From Pseudomonas sp. GM78 (GTDB taxonomy: Bacteria > Pseudomonadota > Gammaproteobacteria > Pseudomonadales > Pseudomonadaceae), in contig NZ_AKJF01000094.1 of the NCBI RefSeq assembly GCF_000282475.1, positions 1-64,000 of the forward strand: a stretch of DNA of 64,000 bases, written 5' to 3'. Position numbers and translations under genes: made by a program. The notes under the pieces were generated by a model. That model did no database searches and had not been told where the DNA came from. It saw only the letters and a list, made by a program, of their open reading frames with translations. The first letter of the stretch is position 1, and the number at the start of each line of letters is the position of its first letter. Below are positions 27,875 to 37,029 of the stretch, in pieces.

Positions 27875-29269
27875 ATGCCCAACGCTCAACACACTCAAAG
27901 CGCAACCACACCCTCGGGACTCAAGCGTGTCGTGGCCGCCGCCATGGCCGGCACCGTTGCCGAATGGTATGAATTCTTCCTCTATGGCACCGCTTCGGCA
28001 CTGGTCTTCGGCCAGTTGTTCTTCCGCCAGACCGACAGCCCCATCGATGGCATCATCGCTGCCTTCGCCCTGTACGCCGTGGGCTTTCTCGCCCGTCCGC
28101 TGGGCGGGCTGGTGTTCGGTCACTACGGCGACAAGTACGGCCGCAAGCGCCTGCTGCAATTAAGCCTGGTGGTGGTCGGCATCACCACCTTCCTGATGGG
28201 CTGCCTGCCCGGTTTCAACCAGATCGGCTATGCCGCGCCGGTATTGCTGGTGCTGCTGCGGTTGATCCAGGGCTTCGCCTTTGGCGGCGAATGGGGCGGT
28301 GCGATTTTGCTGGTGTCCGAGCACTGCCCGGACAATCGGCGAGGCTTCTGGGCCAGTTGGCCGCAAGCCGGTGTACCGGCCGGCAACCTGGTGGCGACGG
28401 TTGCCCTGCTGCTGTTGTCGTCGAACCTGTCGGAGGAGCAATTCCTCGCCTGGGGCTGGCGCGTCGCATTCTGGTTCTCGGCCGTCGTGGTGTTGATCGG
28501 CTACTGGATTCGCACCAGCGTCGATGACGCGCCGATTTTCAAGGAGGCCCAGGCCCGCCAGGCGCAGACCCGGCACCAGCAACTGGGGGTGGTCGAAGTG
28601 CTGCGCCACCACTGGCGCTCGGTGCTGGTCGGTATCGGCGCGCGGTTTGCCGAGAACATCCTCTACTACACCGTCGTGACCTTCTCGATCACTTATCTGA
28701 AACTGGTGGTGCACAAGGACACGTCAGAGATTTTGCTGCTGATGTTCGGCGCTCACCTGCTGCACTTCTTCCTGATTCCGTTGATGGGTTACCTGTCGGA
28801 TCTGGTCGGGCGCAAACCGGTATACCTGGTCGGTGCGGTACTCACCGCTTTCTGGGGATTCGTCGGTTTCCCGATGATGGACACCGGCAACAACTGGCTG
28901 ATCATGGCGGCCATCACCCTGGGCCTGGCCATCGAGTCGATGACCTACGCCCCGTACTCGGCGTTGATGGCCGAGATGTTTCCGACCCATGTGCGCTACA
29001 CCGCACTCTCGCTGTGCTACCAGGTGGCGCCGATCTTCGCCGGCTCCCTGGCCCCACTGATCGCCATCACCCTGCTCAACAAGTACCACAGCTCGACACC
29101 GATCGCGCTCTATCTGGTCGGTGCTTCGCTGATCTCCATCGTGGCCGTCGGGCTGACCCGGGAAACCCGTGGCAAATCGTTGCACACGGTAGATGCCGAG
29201 TCTGCTGCGCGGATTGCAGCGCTGGACCCGACTGCGGCGACCCCACGTCGCGCCGATTCACTGGCGTAA
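27875..29269 (+). CDS. MFS transporter, MHS family, of the hydroxyproline cluster
   Basis: A 464-residue carrier with 12 predicted segments; the MHS hallmark [17 protein letters not shown] is near 30-46 and [12 protein letters not shown] follows segment 2. It begins at ATG 27875 after AGGAAA; an upstream extension in the same frame overlaps the deaminase gene and lacks support. It is 71 bases after lhpC, probably co-transcribed, and may be a second importer for hydroxyproline or a related compound. Confidence 0.88.
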   Translation: MPNAQHTQSATTPSGLKRVVAAAMAGTVAEWYEFFLYGTASALVFGQLFFRQTDSPIDGIIAAFALYAVGFLARPLGGLVFGHYGDKYGRKRLLQLSLVVVGITTFLMGCLPGFNQIGYAAPVLLVLLRLIQGFAFGGEWGGAILLVSEHCPDNRRGFWASWPQAGVPAGNLVATVALLLLSSNLSEEQFLAWGWRVAFWFSAVVVLIGYWIRTSVDDAPIFKEAQARQAQTRHQQLGVVEVLRHHWRSVLVGIGARFAENILYYTVVTFSITYLKLVVHKDTSEILLLMFGAHLLHFFLIPLMGYLSDLVGRKPVYLVGAVLTAFWGFVGFPMMDTGNNWLIMAAITLGLAIESMTYAPYSALMAEMFPTHVRYTALSLCYQVAPIFAGSLAPLIAITLLNKYHSSTPIALYLVGASLISIVAVGLTRETRGKSLHTVDAESAARIAALDPTAATPRRADSLA

Positions 29270-29272
29270 ACC

Positions 29273-29381
29273 CTGTAGGAGCGAGCCCGCTCGCGATGGT
29301 CTCCAACGATAACGCGTGCATTCTGGATTCACGCGGTGCCCTTGAGTGCTTCGCGAGCAGGCTCGCTCCTACAGGGGAGTT
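29273..29381. repeat. REP doublet
   Basis: TGTAGGAGCGAGCCCGCTCGCGAT at 29275-29298 and its inverted partner TTCGCGAGCAGGCTCGCTCCTACAGG near 29350-29376, with a ~50-base core. It lies between the MFS carrier and aldehyde dehydrogenase genes, like the doublet at 3049. Confidence 0.85.
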
Positions 29382-29417
29382 GTATTACCCCCCCTTTTTT
29401 TTGACAGGAGCTTTTAG

Positions 29418-30998
29418 ATGCCTGAGATCCTCGGTCACAACTACATCGGCGGCACACGCAGCGCCGCCGGCAGCATCGCGCTGCAAAGCCATGACGCAAG
29501 TACTGGCCAAGCGCTGCCCTTCTCGTTCATGCAGGCGAGCGTCGAAGAAGTCGACGCCGCCGCCCAGGCCGCCGCAGCCGCCTACCCGACCTTTCGCAAC
29601 CTGCCGGCCAGCCGCCGTGCGGAATTTCTTGAGGCCATCGCCACGCAGTTGGAGGCGCTGGACGATGAATTCGTCGCTCTGGTGAACCGAGAGACGGCAC
29701 TGCCGACCGCTCGCCTTCAGGGTGAGCGCGCTCGCACCAGCGGCCAGATGCGCCTGTTTGCGCAAGTCCTGCGCCGTGGTGATTTCTACGGTGCGCGCAT
29801 CGACTGCGCCTTGCCCGAACGCCAACCACTGCCACGGGTTGATTTGCGCCAATACCGAATCGGCGTCGGTCCGGTCGCTGTATTCGGTGCGAGCAACTTC
29901 CCGTTGGCGTTTTCCACCGCCGGTGGCGATACCGCTGCCGCCCTGGCGGCCGGTTGCCCGGTGGTGTTCAAGGCCCACAGCGGACACATGGCGACGGCCG
30001 AGCTTGTGGCCGACGCGATCATCCGTGCTGCCGAGCAGACTGACATGCCCAAAGGTGTGTTCAACATGATCTACGGGGCTGGCGTGGGCGAAACCCTGGT
30101 CAAGCATCCGGCGATCCAGGCTGTCGGTTTCACCGGTTCACTCAAGGGAGGCCGTGCCCTGTGCGATATGGCCGCTGCACGAGCACAACCGATCCCGGTG
30201 TTCGCTGAAATGAGCAGCATCAACCCGGTCGTGGTGTTGCCCGAAGCCTTGCAAGTTCGTGGCGAGAAAATCGCCGGTGAGCTGGTGGCATCGGTGGTCC
30301 AGGGCTGCGGTCAGTTCTGTACCAATCCTGGCCTGGTCATCGGCATCTCGTCACCGCGATTCGACGCATTCACTGCGCTGCTCAGTGGTTTGATGAGCGA
30401 GCAACAGCCCCAGACCATGCTCAACGCCGCAACCCTCGTCAGCTATGAAAAAGGCGTGCAAGCGCTGCTCAGCCATCCTGGGGTGACCCACCTGGCCGGT
30501 CAGGAACAGCTGGGCAATCAGGCCCGACCACAACTGTTCAAGGCCGACGCCAGCCTGCTGCTCAATAGTGACGCGCTGCTACAGGAAGAAGTGTTCGGCC
30601 CGACAACCGTACTGGTGGAAGTCGCCGATGCAGGCGAACTGTTACGGGTATTGCAGAGCTTGCACGGCCAGCTCACCGCCACCTTGATTGCTGAAGCCAT
30701 CGACCTGCAAATCTGCGCGGGCGTCCTGCCTCTGCTGGAACAGAAGGTGGGTCGTGTACTGTTCAACGGCTACCCCACCGGCGTCGAAGTTTGCGATGCG
30801 ATGGTGCATGGCGGCCCCTACCCGGCCACTTCCGATGCCCGTGGCACCTCGGTCGGCACCCTGGCCCTGGAGCGTTTCCTGCGACCGGTGTGCTACCAGA
30901 ACTGCCCCGATGCCTTGCTGCCCGACGCGCTGCAAAATGCCAACCCATTAGGCATCAATCGCCTGGTCAACGGCGCCCTCCAGCGCCAACCGCTGTAA
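29418..30998 (+). CDS. lhpG: 2-oxoglutarate semialdehyde dehydrogenase (NADP-type ALDH)
   Basis: A 526-residue aldehyde dehydrogenase, the length of the ketoglutaric-semialdehyde subfamily. The catalytic Cys301 is in GCGQFCTNPGLV, the general base Glu264 in VFAEMSSINP, and the cofactor region in FGASNFPLAFSTAGGD. It oxidises the product of the DapA-like deaminase to 2-oxoglutarate, ending the 4-hydroxyproline route in the citric acid cycle. A T-rich stretch and GGAGC lie ahead of the ATG. It is convergent with the reductase gene across a hairpin. Confidence 0.93.
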   Translation: MPEILGHNYIGGTRSAAGSIALQSHDASTGQALPFSFMQASVEEVDAAAQAAAAAYPTFRNLPASRRAEFLEAIATQLEALDDEFVALVNRETALPTARLQGERARTSGQMRLFAQVLRRGDFYGARIDCALPERQPLPRVDLRQYRIGVGPVAVFGASNFPLAFSTAGGDTAAALAAGCPVVFKAHSGHMATAELVADAIIRAAEQTDMPKGVFNMIYGAGVGETLVKHPAIQAVGFTGSLKGGRALCDMAAARAQPIPVFAEMSSINPVVVLPEALQVRGEKIAGELVASVVQGCGQFCTNPGLVIGISSPRFDAFTALLSGLMSEQQPQTMLNAATLVSYEKGVQALLSHPGVTHLAGQEQLGNQARPQLFKADASLLLNSDALLQEEVFGPTTVLVEVADAGELLRVLQSLHGQLTATLIAEAIDLQICAGVLPLLEQKVGRVLFNGYPTGVEVCDAMVHGGPYPATSDARGTSVGTLALERFLRPVCYQNCPDALLPDALQNANPLGINRLVNGALQRQPL

Positions 30999-31005
30999 AC
31001 CACAC

Positions 31006-31029
31006 GGGCGCCATGGGCGCCCGCTTCCT
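31006..31029. terminator. Bidirectional terminator between lhpG and the reductase gene
   Basis: GGGCGCC-ATG-GGCGCCC stem-loop followed by GCTTCCTTT, placed exactly between two convergent stop codons. Confidence 0.65.
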
Positions 31030-31030
31030 T

Positions 31031-32038
31031 TCAATCCAGCAGCGCCTTCAAGTCCTCGTACAACGCCTCGGGAATCTGCACCCCTTCCACCAGGCTGCGC
31101 GCTCGCGCCTCGTAGCGTCGCTGCGACGGCAAGCGCGCGCCCTGCCCTTCGATTCCCTGGAACAACACTTCGGCCCTGGCCAGGTGCTCGTGGGTTGCAT
31201 CGCCCAAAAAGCGCCGGGGATCCAGGGCGATGATCAGTTCGCCATGATAAGGCGATGACTTGCTGCCCGCGTCGTAAGCCAGTGATTCAGCGCTGGTCAG
31301 GTCGCCAATCAGCGGCCCGGCAATCAACTCCACCATCGCCGCCAGTGCCGATCCCTTATGCCCGCCGAACGTCAGCATCGCGCCGCTGTCGAGCACCACA
31401 CTGGCATCGCTGCTCGAATGGCCTTGCGCATCCACGCCCCAACCTTCGGGAATCGCCTTGCCGGCACGTCGATGCAGCTCGATATCGCCGCGTGCGATGG
31501 CGCTGGTGGCAAAATCGAATACAAAAGGCTCTCGCCCTGCACGCGGCCAGCCAAAGGCAATGGGATTAGTGCCGAATAGTGGCAAGTGCCCCCCGGCCGG
31601 CGCCACCCAGGCATGGCTCGGATTACACGCCAACGCGACCAGGCCGGCCTGGGTCAGTTGCTCGATCTCCACCCATAACGCCGAAAAATGCACACAGTGA
31701 TTGATTGCCAGCGCGGCAATCCCGTTGGCACGGGTTTTCTGCGTCAACAACGCGAGCCCCGCCTGAAACGCCAACTGCGAAAAGCCACCCCCGGCATCCA
31801 CCCGCACAATCGACGGCGCCTGGTCGACGACCCTCGGCTCGGCACTGGCCGACACCTTGCACGCGCGCAGGGAATTGACACACCCAAGAATCCGGTACAA
31901 ACCGTGGGAGGCGCAGCCATCACGCTCACCCGCGATGACCGTCGCCGCCACCGCTTGCGCATGGGCCAGATTAAAACCGTTGTGCAATAGGATCGATTCG
32001 GCCAATTCACGGGCTTCGATCAGGGTCAGTCGGATCAT
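31031..32038 (-). CDS. Malate/L-lactate dehydrogenase family reductase, probably pyrroline-2-carboxylate reductase
   Basis: A 335-residue NAD(P)H enzyme of the Ldh_2 fold: VIAGERDGCASHGLYR near 37-52, AINHCVHFSALWVEIE, PAGGHLPLFGTNPIAFGWPR and GHKGSALAAMVELI. Relatives such as DpkA reduce pyrroline- or piperideine-2-carboxylate to L-proline or L-pipecolate. It would use the pyrroline-2-carboxylate made from 3-hydroxyprolines by aconitase X and the racemase-fold dehydratase. ATG 32038 is chosen because GGGAG lies five to six bases upstream. It is transcribed towards the rest of the cluster. Confidence 0.85.
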   Translation of the reverse strand: MIRLTLIEARELAESILLHNGFNLAHAQAVAATVIAGERDGCASHGLYRILGCVNSLRACKVSASAEPRVVDQAPSIVRVDAGGGFSQLAFQAGLALLTQKTRANGIAALAINHCVHFSALWVEIEQLTQAGLVALACNPSHAWVAPAGGHLPLFGTNPIAFGWPRAGREPFVFDFATSAIARGDIELHRRAGKAIPEGWGVDAQGHSSSDASVVLDSGAMLTFGGHKGSALAAMVELIAGPLIGDLTSAESLAYDAGSKSSPYHGELIIALDPRRFLGDATHEHLARAEVLFQGIEGQGARLPSQRRYEARARSLVEGVQIPEALYEDLKALLD

Positions 32039-32131
32039 ATTCATCTCCCAGGACAGACCGGTCAGGGTGATCCGGTCGAAGCCACCTGGCTTGATGCATT
32101 TTTGCCCCTGGTGTGACGAAATCGGCATAGC

Positions 32132-32169
32132 TCAGGAATGGATATGCACACCTGAAAGGCAATCATCAG
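32132..32169. repeat. Fragment of the left-edge repeat
   Basis: TCAGGAATGGATATGCACAC followed by CTGAAAGGCAATCATC matches 282-316 (GCAGGAATGGATATGTACAC / CTGAAAGACAATCATC) with three or four changes. It is a remnant of the dispersed Pseudomonas repeat. The rest of 32039-32343 holds the reductase promoter; I see no gene in it. Confidence 0.7.
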
Positions 32170-32343
32170 CAGAGATAACGCAAAATGGCGCGCACCCAAT
32201 GAGTTTTTTTATCATCTAAACGAGCGCAGAATGAGCTACCCGGCGTTCGAGTGACGTGTAGCGGTCAATTGGCGAATGCTCATCTCGAGCGCCATGGGCA
32301 ACGAGCTCGCTTGCTGTCGACTGTAGGGGCCGGAGGAGGCGTT

Positions 32344-33555
32344 TTGAAACCATTCCCGCTCAAACCCGGCACCTCGACCCTGGACGTATTTCTTCAAGCG
32401 TGCCTGCCCCGCCGTGACGCTGTTCCGCCCACCTTGACGGAAAAAGCGGTCATCCCGGGCATTCCCGATGCCCGCTACAGGCTGGACCACGACCTGACGC
32501 CGTTCATTCAGGATGCGGTTCAATCCAACAAACGTGAGAGCGAGCTTCTCGCCCAGGCCGGGAAGCCGAACGATATCCTGCCGCTGGCCAGTATGCTGGC
32601 CGTTTCCGGCGGTGGCGATGCAGGCGCTTTCGCAGCGGGACTGATTGCCGGATGGACCACCCATGGCACCCGGCCCATGTTCAAGGTCGTCACGGGCATC
32701 AGCGCGGGTGCCCTGGTCGCCCCGTTCGCTTACCTGGGGCCTGAGTACGACGGTGTGATCCGGCACGTCTGCAATGGCGTCGGCCCAAAAGACATTTTTC
32801 ATTCGCGCAACGTGCTGACCCGTCTTGCCAGCGACGGCATAGCGGACAGCAAGCCACTATCGCGGCTCATCACAAAACACATCACGGCGCAAATTCTGGC
32901 GGCGATCGCGGCGGAATACGCCAAAGGCAGAATCCTGCTGATCGGCACCACGGACCTAGATGCCGGGCGACCCGTCACCTGGAACATGGGCGCCATTGCG
33001 GCAAGCCAGGCACCGGGCGCGCTCGAGCTGTTTCGTAACATCATGATCGCGTCGATGAGCATTCCCGGGGCCGTCTCACCCGTCATGATCGATGTGGAGG
33101 TTGACGGCCAACAGTTTCAGGAAATGCACGTGGACGGCGGGGTCATCACTCAAGTGTTTCTTTACCCACCTGGCACGCTGATAGGGCTCAACCGAGCTGC
33201 CGGAGTTCCTTTGCGCCACGAACGTCATTTCTATGTCATTCGCAACGGGACACTGGAGCCGCAGTGGTCCGGGACCAAGCGCCGCACATTGAGCATCGGC
33301 GGTCGAGCCATCAGTGCATTGATTCAAACCCAGGGGATCAGCGACCTGGAGCGAATCTACCGCATGGCGCAGCAGGATGGAGCGCAATTCAACCTGGCGT
33401 ACATTGGCTCCGACTTCAATGTTGCACGCACCCGGAAATTCGATGGCGAGTACATGAAGCGGTTGTTCGATTACGCCTGGCAACTCAGCGCGAAGGGCTA
33501 TCCGTGGCATAAATCACCGCCCTCGCAAACCCCCAGGCTACGAACCCATCGCTGA
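32344..33555 (+). CDS. Patatin-like phospholipase family protein
   Basis: A 403-residue protein when started at TTG 32344. The patatin motifs are complete: oxyanion loop SGGGDAGAFAAG, nucleophile Ser120 in GISAG, and Asp264 in VDGGV, forming a Ser-Asp dyad for lipid acyl hydrolysis. TTG 32344 follows GGAGGAGG at 32332-32339, a very strong site; a GTG at 32251 would add 31 residues. There is no clear signal peptide from either start, though relatives are often lipoproteins. It stands alone, 39 bases ahead of the adenosine-kinase-like gene. The lipid substrate is unknown. Confidence 0.82.
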   Translation: MKPFPLKPGTSTLDVFLQACLPRRDAVPPTLTEKAVIPGIPDARYRLDHDLTPFIQDAVQSNKRESELLAQAGKPNDILPLASMLAVSGGGDAGAFAAGLIAGWTTHGTRPMFKVVTGISAGALVAPFAYLGPEYDGVIRHVCNGVGPKDIFHSRNVLTRLASDGIADSKPLSRLITKHITAQILAAIAAEYAKGRILLIGTTDLDAGRPVTWNMGAIAASQAPGALELFRNIMIASMSIPGAVSPVMIDVEVDGQQFQEMHVDGGVITQVFLYPPGTLIGLNRAAGVPLRHERHFYVIRNGTLEPQWSGTKRRTLSIGGRAISALIQTQGISDLERIYRMAQQDGAQFNLAYIGSDFNVARTRKFDGEYMKRLFDYAWQLSAKGYPWHKSPPSQTPRLRTHR

Positions 33556-33594
33556 AAAACACTGCCCGCAACATCGTGAAAGGAGGCGTTTAAA

Positions 33595-34080
33595 ATGCAA
33601 CTCATCACGTTGAAAATCGAAAAGCCGGAAGATACCAACTTCATCCTGGGGCAGACGCACTTCATCAAGTCCGTCGAAGACATCCACGAAGCCTTGGTCA
33701 ATGCCGTGCCGGGTATCCCGTTTGGCGTGGCCTTTTGCGAAGCTTCAGGCAAATGCCTGGTGCGATGGTCTGGCACCGATACCGCGATGATTGAACTGGC
33801 ACAAAAAAATGCCAAAAACATCGCCGCAGGCCATAGCTTCATCATTTTCCTGGGCGACGGCTTCTATCCGCTGAACGTGCTGAACACCCTCAAGATGGTG
33901 CCAGAGGTGTGCCGAATTTTTTGTGCAACCGCCAACCCGACTGAAGTGATTGTCGCCGAGACCGAACAAGGGCGAGCCATCCTTGGCGTCGTGGATGGTT
34001 TCTGCGCCCGTGACATTGAAGGCGACGACGACATCCTGTGGCGCAAGAACCTGTTGCGGCAGATTGGCTACAAGCAATGA
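33595..34080 (+). CDS. Adenosine-specific kinase family protein (DUF355)
   Basis: A 161-residue protein matching the small adenosine-specific kinase family first described from archaea. The conserved stretches VPGIPFGVAFCEASGKCLVRWSG, AAGHSFIIFLGDGFYPLNVLNTLK, RIFCATANPTEVIVAET and ILGVVDGF are all there. The biochemical role is weakly established. It has a strong AAAGGAGG site and follows the patatin-like gene; a tandem universal-stress gene is convergent. The grouping hints at a stress or energy role, which is inference. Confidence 0.85.
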   Translation: MQLITLKIEKPEDTNFILGQTHFIKSVEDIHEALVNAVPGIPFGVAFCEASGKCLVRWSGTDTAMIELAQKNAKNIAAGHSFIIFLGDGFYPLNVLNTLKMVPEVCRIFCATANPTEVIVAETEQGRAILGVVDGFCARDIEGDDDILWRKNLLRQIGYKQ

Positions 34081-34102
34081 ATGCCGCTGATAGCCAATCC
34101 AC

Positions 34103-35005
34103 TCACTGATCCGCAGCTCCCGTCACGGCGAAAACGTTGCAGGGCACCTGATACAGCACATGCTCCGTGGTACTGCCCACCCATTTGCCCAGCCCCTTGC
34201 GGTGGGCATTGCCCATGACGATCACGTCGGCCCGTTGATGCGCTGCACAATCGGCCAGCGCCTTGCCAGGTGACGCTTCAACGAAGTGTTGTCGCTCAGT
34301 GGGCACGCCATAGTGGTCGGCCAAGGCGATAAAGGTCTTTTGCAGCGACTTGCGCACATCGCTGCTGAAACCTGGCATCGTCACGGCACCCGCGCCGGCG
34401 TCGGACATATGCGTACGCGATGGATCGTAGGCATGCAGCAGATGCAATTCCGCACTGCATTGCATCGCCAAACCGTTCGCCGCCTGGATGATGCGCTCGT
34501 TGATGCCGGTGATCTGCGTCTCAGGGTGTGACGGATCGACTGCCGCCACGACCACCCGCGGCAGTGGACACCTGACCTCGCTGACCAGATGCACAGGCAC
34601 CGGACATTCGCGTAACAGGTGCCAATCCAGAGGTGTGATGAAAACGCGCTTGAGCGCTGACTCGTGTTGCACGTCCTTGATCAGCAGATCCGCCTGCATT
34701 TCTGCCACATGCAGCAGTATTTCTTGCAACGCGGTGCGCGTAACAAGCACTTCGGTACTCACCTTGATCCCGCGCTCGCGGATCAGGTCGGCCTCATCCT
34801 CCAACCATTTTTCGTTCTCTTGCTGGCAGGCTTCACGAAAACGCGCCCCAGCGCTCTTCAAGCCCAGGAGGTGGGAGTCTTCGATAAACACCGTGATGTG
34901 CAGCGCCGCGCGTGTAGCCTGGGCAATGGCGACTGCTCGCTCCAGCGCCGGGGTGTGACGCATGGCGGGACCGGCTACCAGAAAGAGTCGTTGATACTGG
35001 CTCAT
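34103..35005 (-). CDS. Tandem universal stress protein (UspA family, UspE-like)
   Basis: A 300-residue protein with two Usp domains in tandem (about 1-145 and 150-298). The second ends in the nucleotide-binding pattern DVIVMGNAHRKGLGKWVGSTTEHVLYQVPCNVFAV (G-2x-G-9x-G-S/T), so it probably binds ATP. In Pseudomonas such proteins are induced under low oxygen or stationary phase; no perfect ANR box is seen upstream. ATG 35005 follows GGAGGT. Confidence 0.9.
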   Translation of the reverse strand: MSQYQRLFLVAGPAMRHTPALERAVAIAQATRAALHITVFIEDSHLLGLKSAGARFREACQQENEKWLEDEADLIRERGIKVSTEVLVTRTALQEILLHVAEMQADLLIKDVQHESALKRVFITPLDWHLLRECPVPVHLVSEVRCPLPRVVVAAVDPSHPETQITGINERIIQAANGLAMQCSAELHLLHAYDPSRTHMSDAGAGAVTMPGFSSDVRKSLQKTFIALADHYGVPTERQHFVEASPGKALADCAAHQRADVIVMGNAHRKGLGKWVGSTTEHVLYQVPCNVFAVTGAADQ

Positions 35006-35140
35006 GCAACACCTCCAAAAGTTTCGGGGCGTTTCACAACACCGACGATTCACGATCGCCTCAACTATCAATATACGCCTGGATTCCATGACTGGAGTAG
35101 CGACCCCCCCTCGATGGTCGCTTCCCCTGCTTCAATTACA

Positions 35141-36040
35141 TCAAATACCCTTATGCGCCTTAACGGGCCCCTGGTAATAAGGCAGCCTGTCAATCCGTGG
35201 TTTATAGGCGCCCGAGGCGACGCTGCGCTGGACATGCGCGGCGATCTCATCCATCCGTGCAAACCAGACATCACCTTTGGCCATCATGTATTCGATCAAC
35301 TTCGACACTTCATGCCAGCGCGACAAGCGACCGGAAAGGAACGGATGCCAGACGGGCACGAAGAGCGCGCCATACTCCCAGGCCGCATCGAACTCGGCCT
35401 TGAACACTTCGACGGCACGTTGTGGTGACTGAATCGGCATCTGAAAATCGAGGTCGATGCTGTGCATGTACTGGGGCCAGTCATCCAGCGCCCAGCTGGA
35501 GGGAAGTTCCACCAGCTCTCCCGTCCCGGTGCGCAGCAGATAAGGCACGTCGTCGCCCATCAACGAAGCGTCATAGCTAAAGCCGCGTTCGATCAACAAG
35601 TCAGCCGAGTGCTCCGACATGTTGTAGAGCGGCGCCCGCCAGCCCCGTGGGGCCTGGCCGGTGAAGCGCTTGATGGTGTCGCAACCGCGGTCGAGCCAGT
35701 AAGCCTCTTCTTCGCGGGTCAGCTCGTTTGGATGCTCATGGATGTAGCCGTGATGGGCAATCTCGTGCCCGCCTTCGACGATCGCCTCGATGGCCTGGGG
35801 GTATTGTTCGATGCACCAGGCCGGAATGAAAAACGTCTGTTTGATCTCGAAGCGTCGATAAGTTTCCAGAATCCTTGGAATCGCCACCTTGGGTCCATAG
35901 TGCAGCATCGAAATACTGGCAACCCGTGGCGCGGAGTCCTTGGGGTGCGCTACATGCAGAATGCTGTCCGCATCCATATCAAAGGTAAAGGCTACGGCGC
36001 AGCGCGCACCGTTTGGCCAGACAATCGGATTTTCAATCAT
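35141..36040 (-). CDS. Polysaccharide deacetylase family protein (carbohydrate esterase 4 fold)
   Basis: A 299-residue NodB-fold hydrolase. It has FTFDMDAD (Asp21/Asp23) and the metal-binding GHEIAHHGYIHEHP (His92, His96, His97), then WRAPLYNMSEHSADLL for the substrate loop. It has no signal peptide, so it is cytoplasmic, and its sequence is closest in style to the Helicobacter PgdA / allantoinase-like PuuE branch, which acts on small amides or peptidoglycan. It is last in a four-gene operon with regular ~40-base gaps. Substrate unknown; amide hydrolysis of a small imported compound is my inference. Confidence 0.85.
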   Translation of the reverse strand: MIENPIVWPNGARCAVAFTFDMDADSILHVAHPKDSAPRVASISMLHYGPKVAIPRILETYRRFEIKQTFFIPAWCIEQYPQAIEAIVEGGHEIAHHGYIHEHPNELTREEEAYWLDRGCDTIKRFTGQAPRGWRAPLYNMSEHSADLLIERGFSYDASLMGDDVPYLLRTGTGELVELPSSWALDDWPQYMHSIDLDFQMPIQSPQRAVEVFKAEFDAAWEYGALFVPVWHPFLSGRLSRWHEVSKLIEYMMAKGDVWFARMDEIAAHVQRSVASGAYKPRIDRLPYYQGPVKAHKGI

Positions 36041-36081
36041 GCTTATTCACCGGTTGATTTTGAAAGTTTGCGAATGCCCTA

Positions 36082-36990
36082 TCAGTACTCGTGATCCATC
36101 AACCAGTTGGAATAATGCGTAAGTCCTCGTTCAAGTGACCATTGTGCTCGATAGCCCAGCTCGCGCTCGGCTGCACTCATGTCCCACTCCCCATGGCGAT
36201 CGAGATGCCAATAACCGTCGCCCACTTCGATGCGCGCACCCGGAATAATTTTGCCGATGATTTCAACGGCTTGGTGCAACGTCCAGGAGCGGTCACCGGC
36301 AATGTTGAATACACCGCCTTTAAGGTCTCGGGTTTCAGCCGCCAGCAGTACCGCACGCACCACGTCTTCCACGTGTATATAGTGGAATCGATGATCCCCG
36401 CCGGACGGCAAGCTGAATGCTTCACCACGATGAACGGTTTTAAGTATGTCCCTGAGCACTTGCGGCATCTTGTTTTCCGGTCCGTACACTTCCGCAATCC
36501 GCAGTGAGATCACCTCCATGCCATAAAGATCGTTGTAGACCCGGCCAAAGTGTTCGGTGGCAATTTTGGTTACACCATAGGGTGTCGTTGGGTAAGTCGG
36601 TGTCTGTTCATTAATCTCACCTTCGAAATGCCCGTACACCGTTTCGGAAGAAAAATTCACCAACTTCTTGATGCCCGCCAGGCGCATGGCTTCAAGCAAA
36701 TGAATGGTGCCATCGATGTTTGCCGCCACCGTGGTAATGGGCAGGTCTATGGACAAGTCGGGATGTGACATGGCCGCCGTGTGAATGACACGATCAACGC
36801 CATGTTCCTGGATAGTTCGAACAATTCTGGGTATATCGAATAGTTCCCCCTGCACAGGGGTCATGAACTCAGACCTGGCTTCGGAGTAGTCACGGTTGTA
36901 ACTAATCACCTTGACGCCTTGTTCGCTGAGCTTTTTCGTCAGGTATCTGCCGACATAACCCAAACCACCGGTAATCATTACAGCGCTCAT
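36082..36990 (-). CDS. NAD-dependent epimerase/dehydratase (extended SDR)
   Basis: A 302-residue nucleotide-sugar-epimerase-type protein. NAD motif TGGLGYVG at 7-14, Ser114/115 and the catalytic Tyr138-x3-Lys142 (YGVTK), with HYIHVEDVVRAVLLAAE and the FNIAGD motif downstream. It probably oxidises or epimerises a sugar or a polyol-like acid. The DNA here is slightly less GC-rich than its neighbours. It sits between the SDR and deacetylase genes. Confidence 0.88.
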   Translation of the reverse strand: MSAVMITGGLGYVGRYLTKKLSEQGVKVISYNRDYSEARSEFMTPVQGELFDIPRIVRTIQEHGVDRVIHTAAMSHPDLSIDLPITTVAANIDGTIHLLEAMRLAGIKKLVNFSSETVYGHFEGEINEQTPTYPTTPYGVTKIATEHFGRVYNDLYGMEVISLRIAEVYGPENKMPQVLRDILKTVHRGEAFSLPSGGDHRFHYIHVEDVVRAVLLAAETRDLKGGVFNIAGDRSWTLHQAVEIIGKIIPGARIEVGDGYWHLDRHGEWDMSAAERELGYRAQWSLERGLTHYSNWLMDHEY

Positions 36991-37029
36991 TTTGGATCCT
37001 TCTTGTTATCAGTAGAATAAGAGCTACAA

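Noticed and set aside
28820-28825. GTATAC inside the MFS gene, and another at 59698
   Set aside because: Only the six-base core is present and both are within coding sequence, so they are not counted as GntR operators.
35100-35121. GCGACC...GGTCGC hairpin after the deacetylase gene as a terminator
   Set aside because: Short stem, long loop and no T-run in the direction of transcription.
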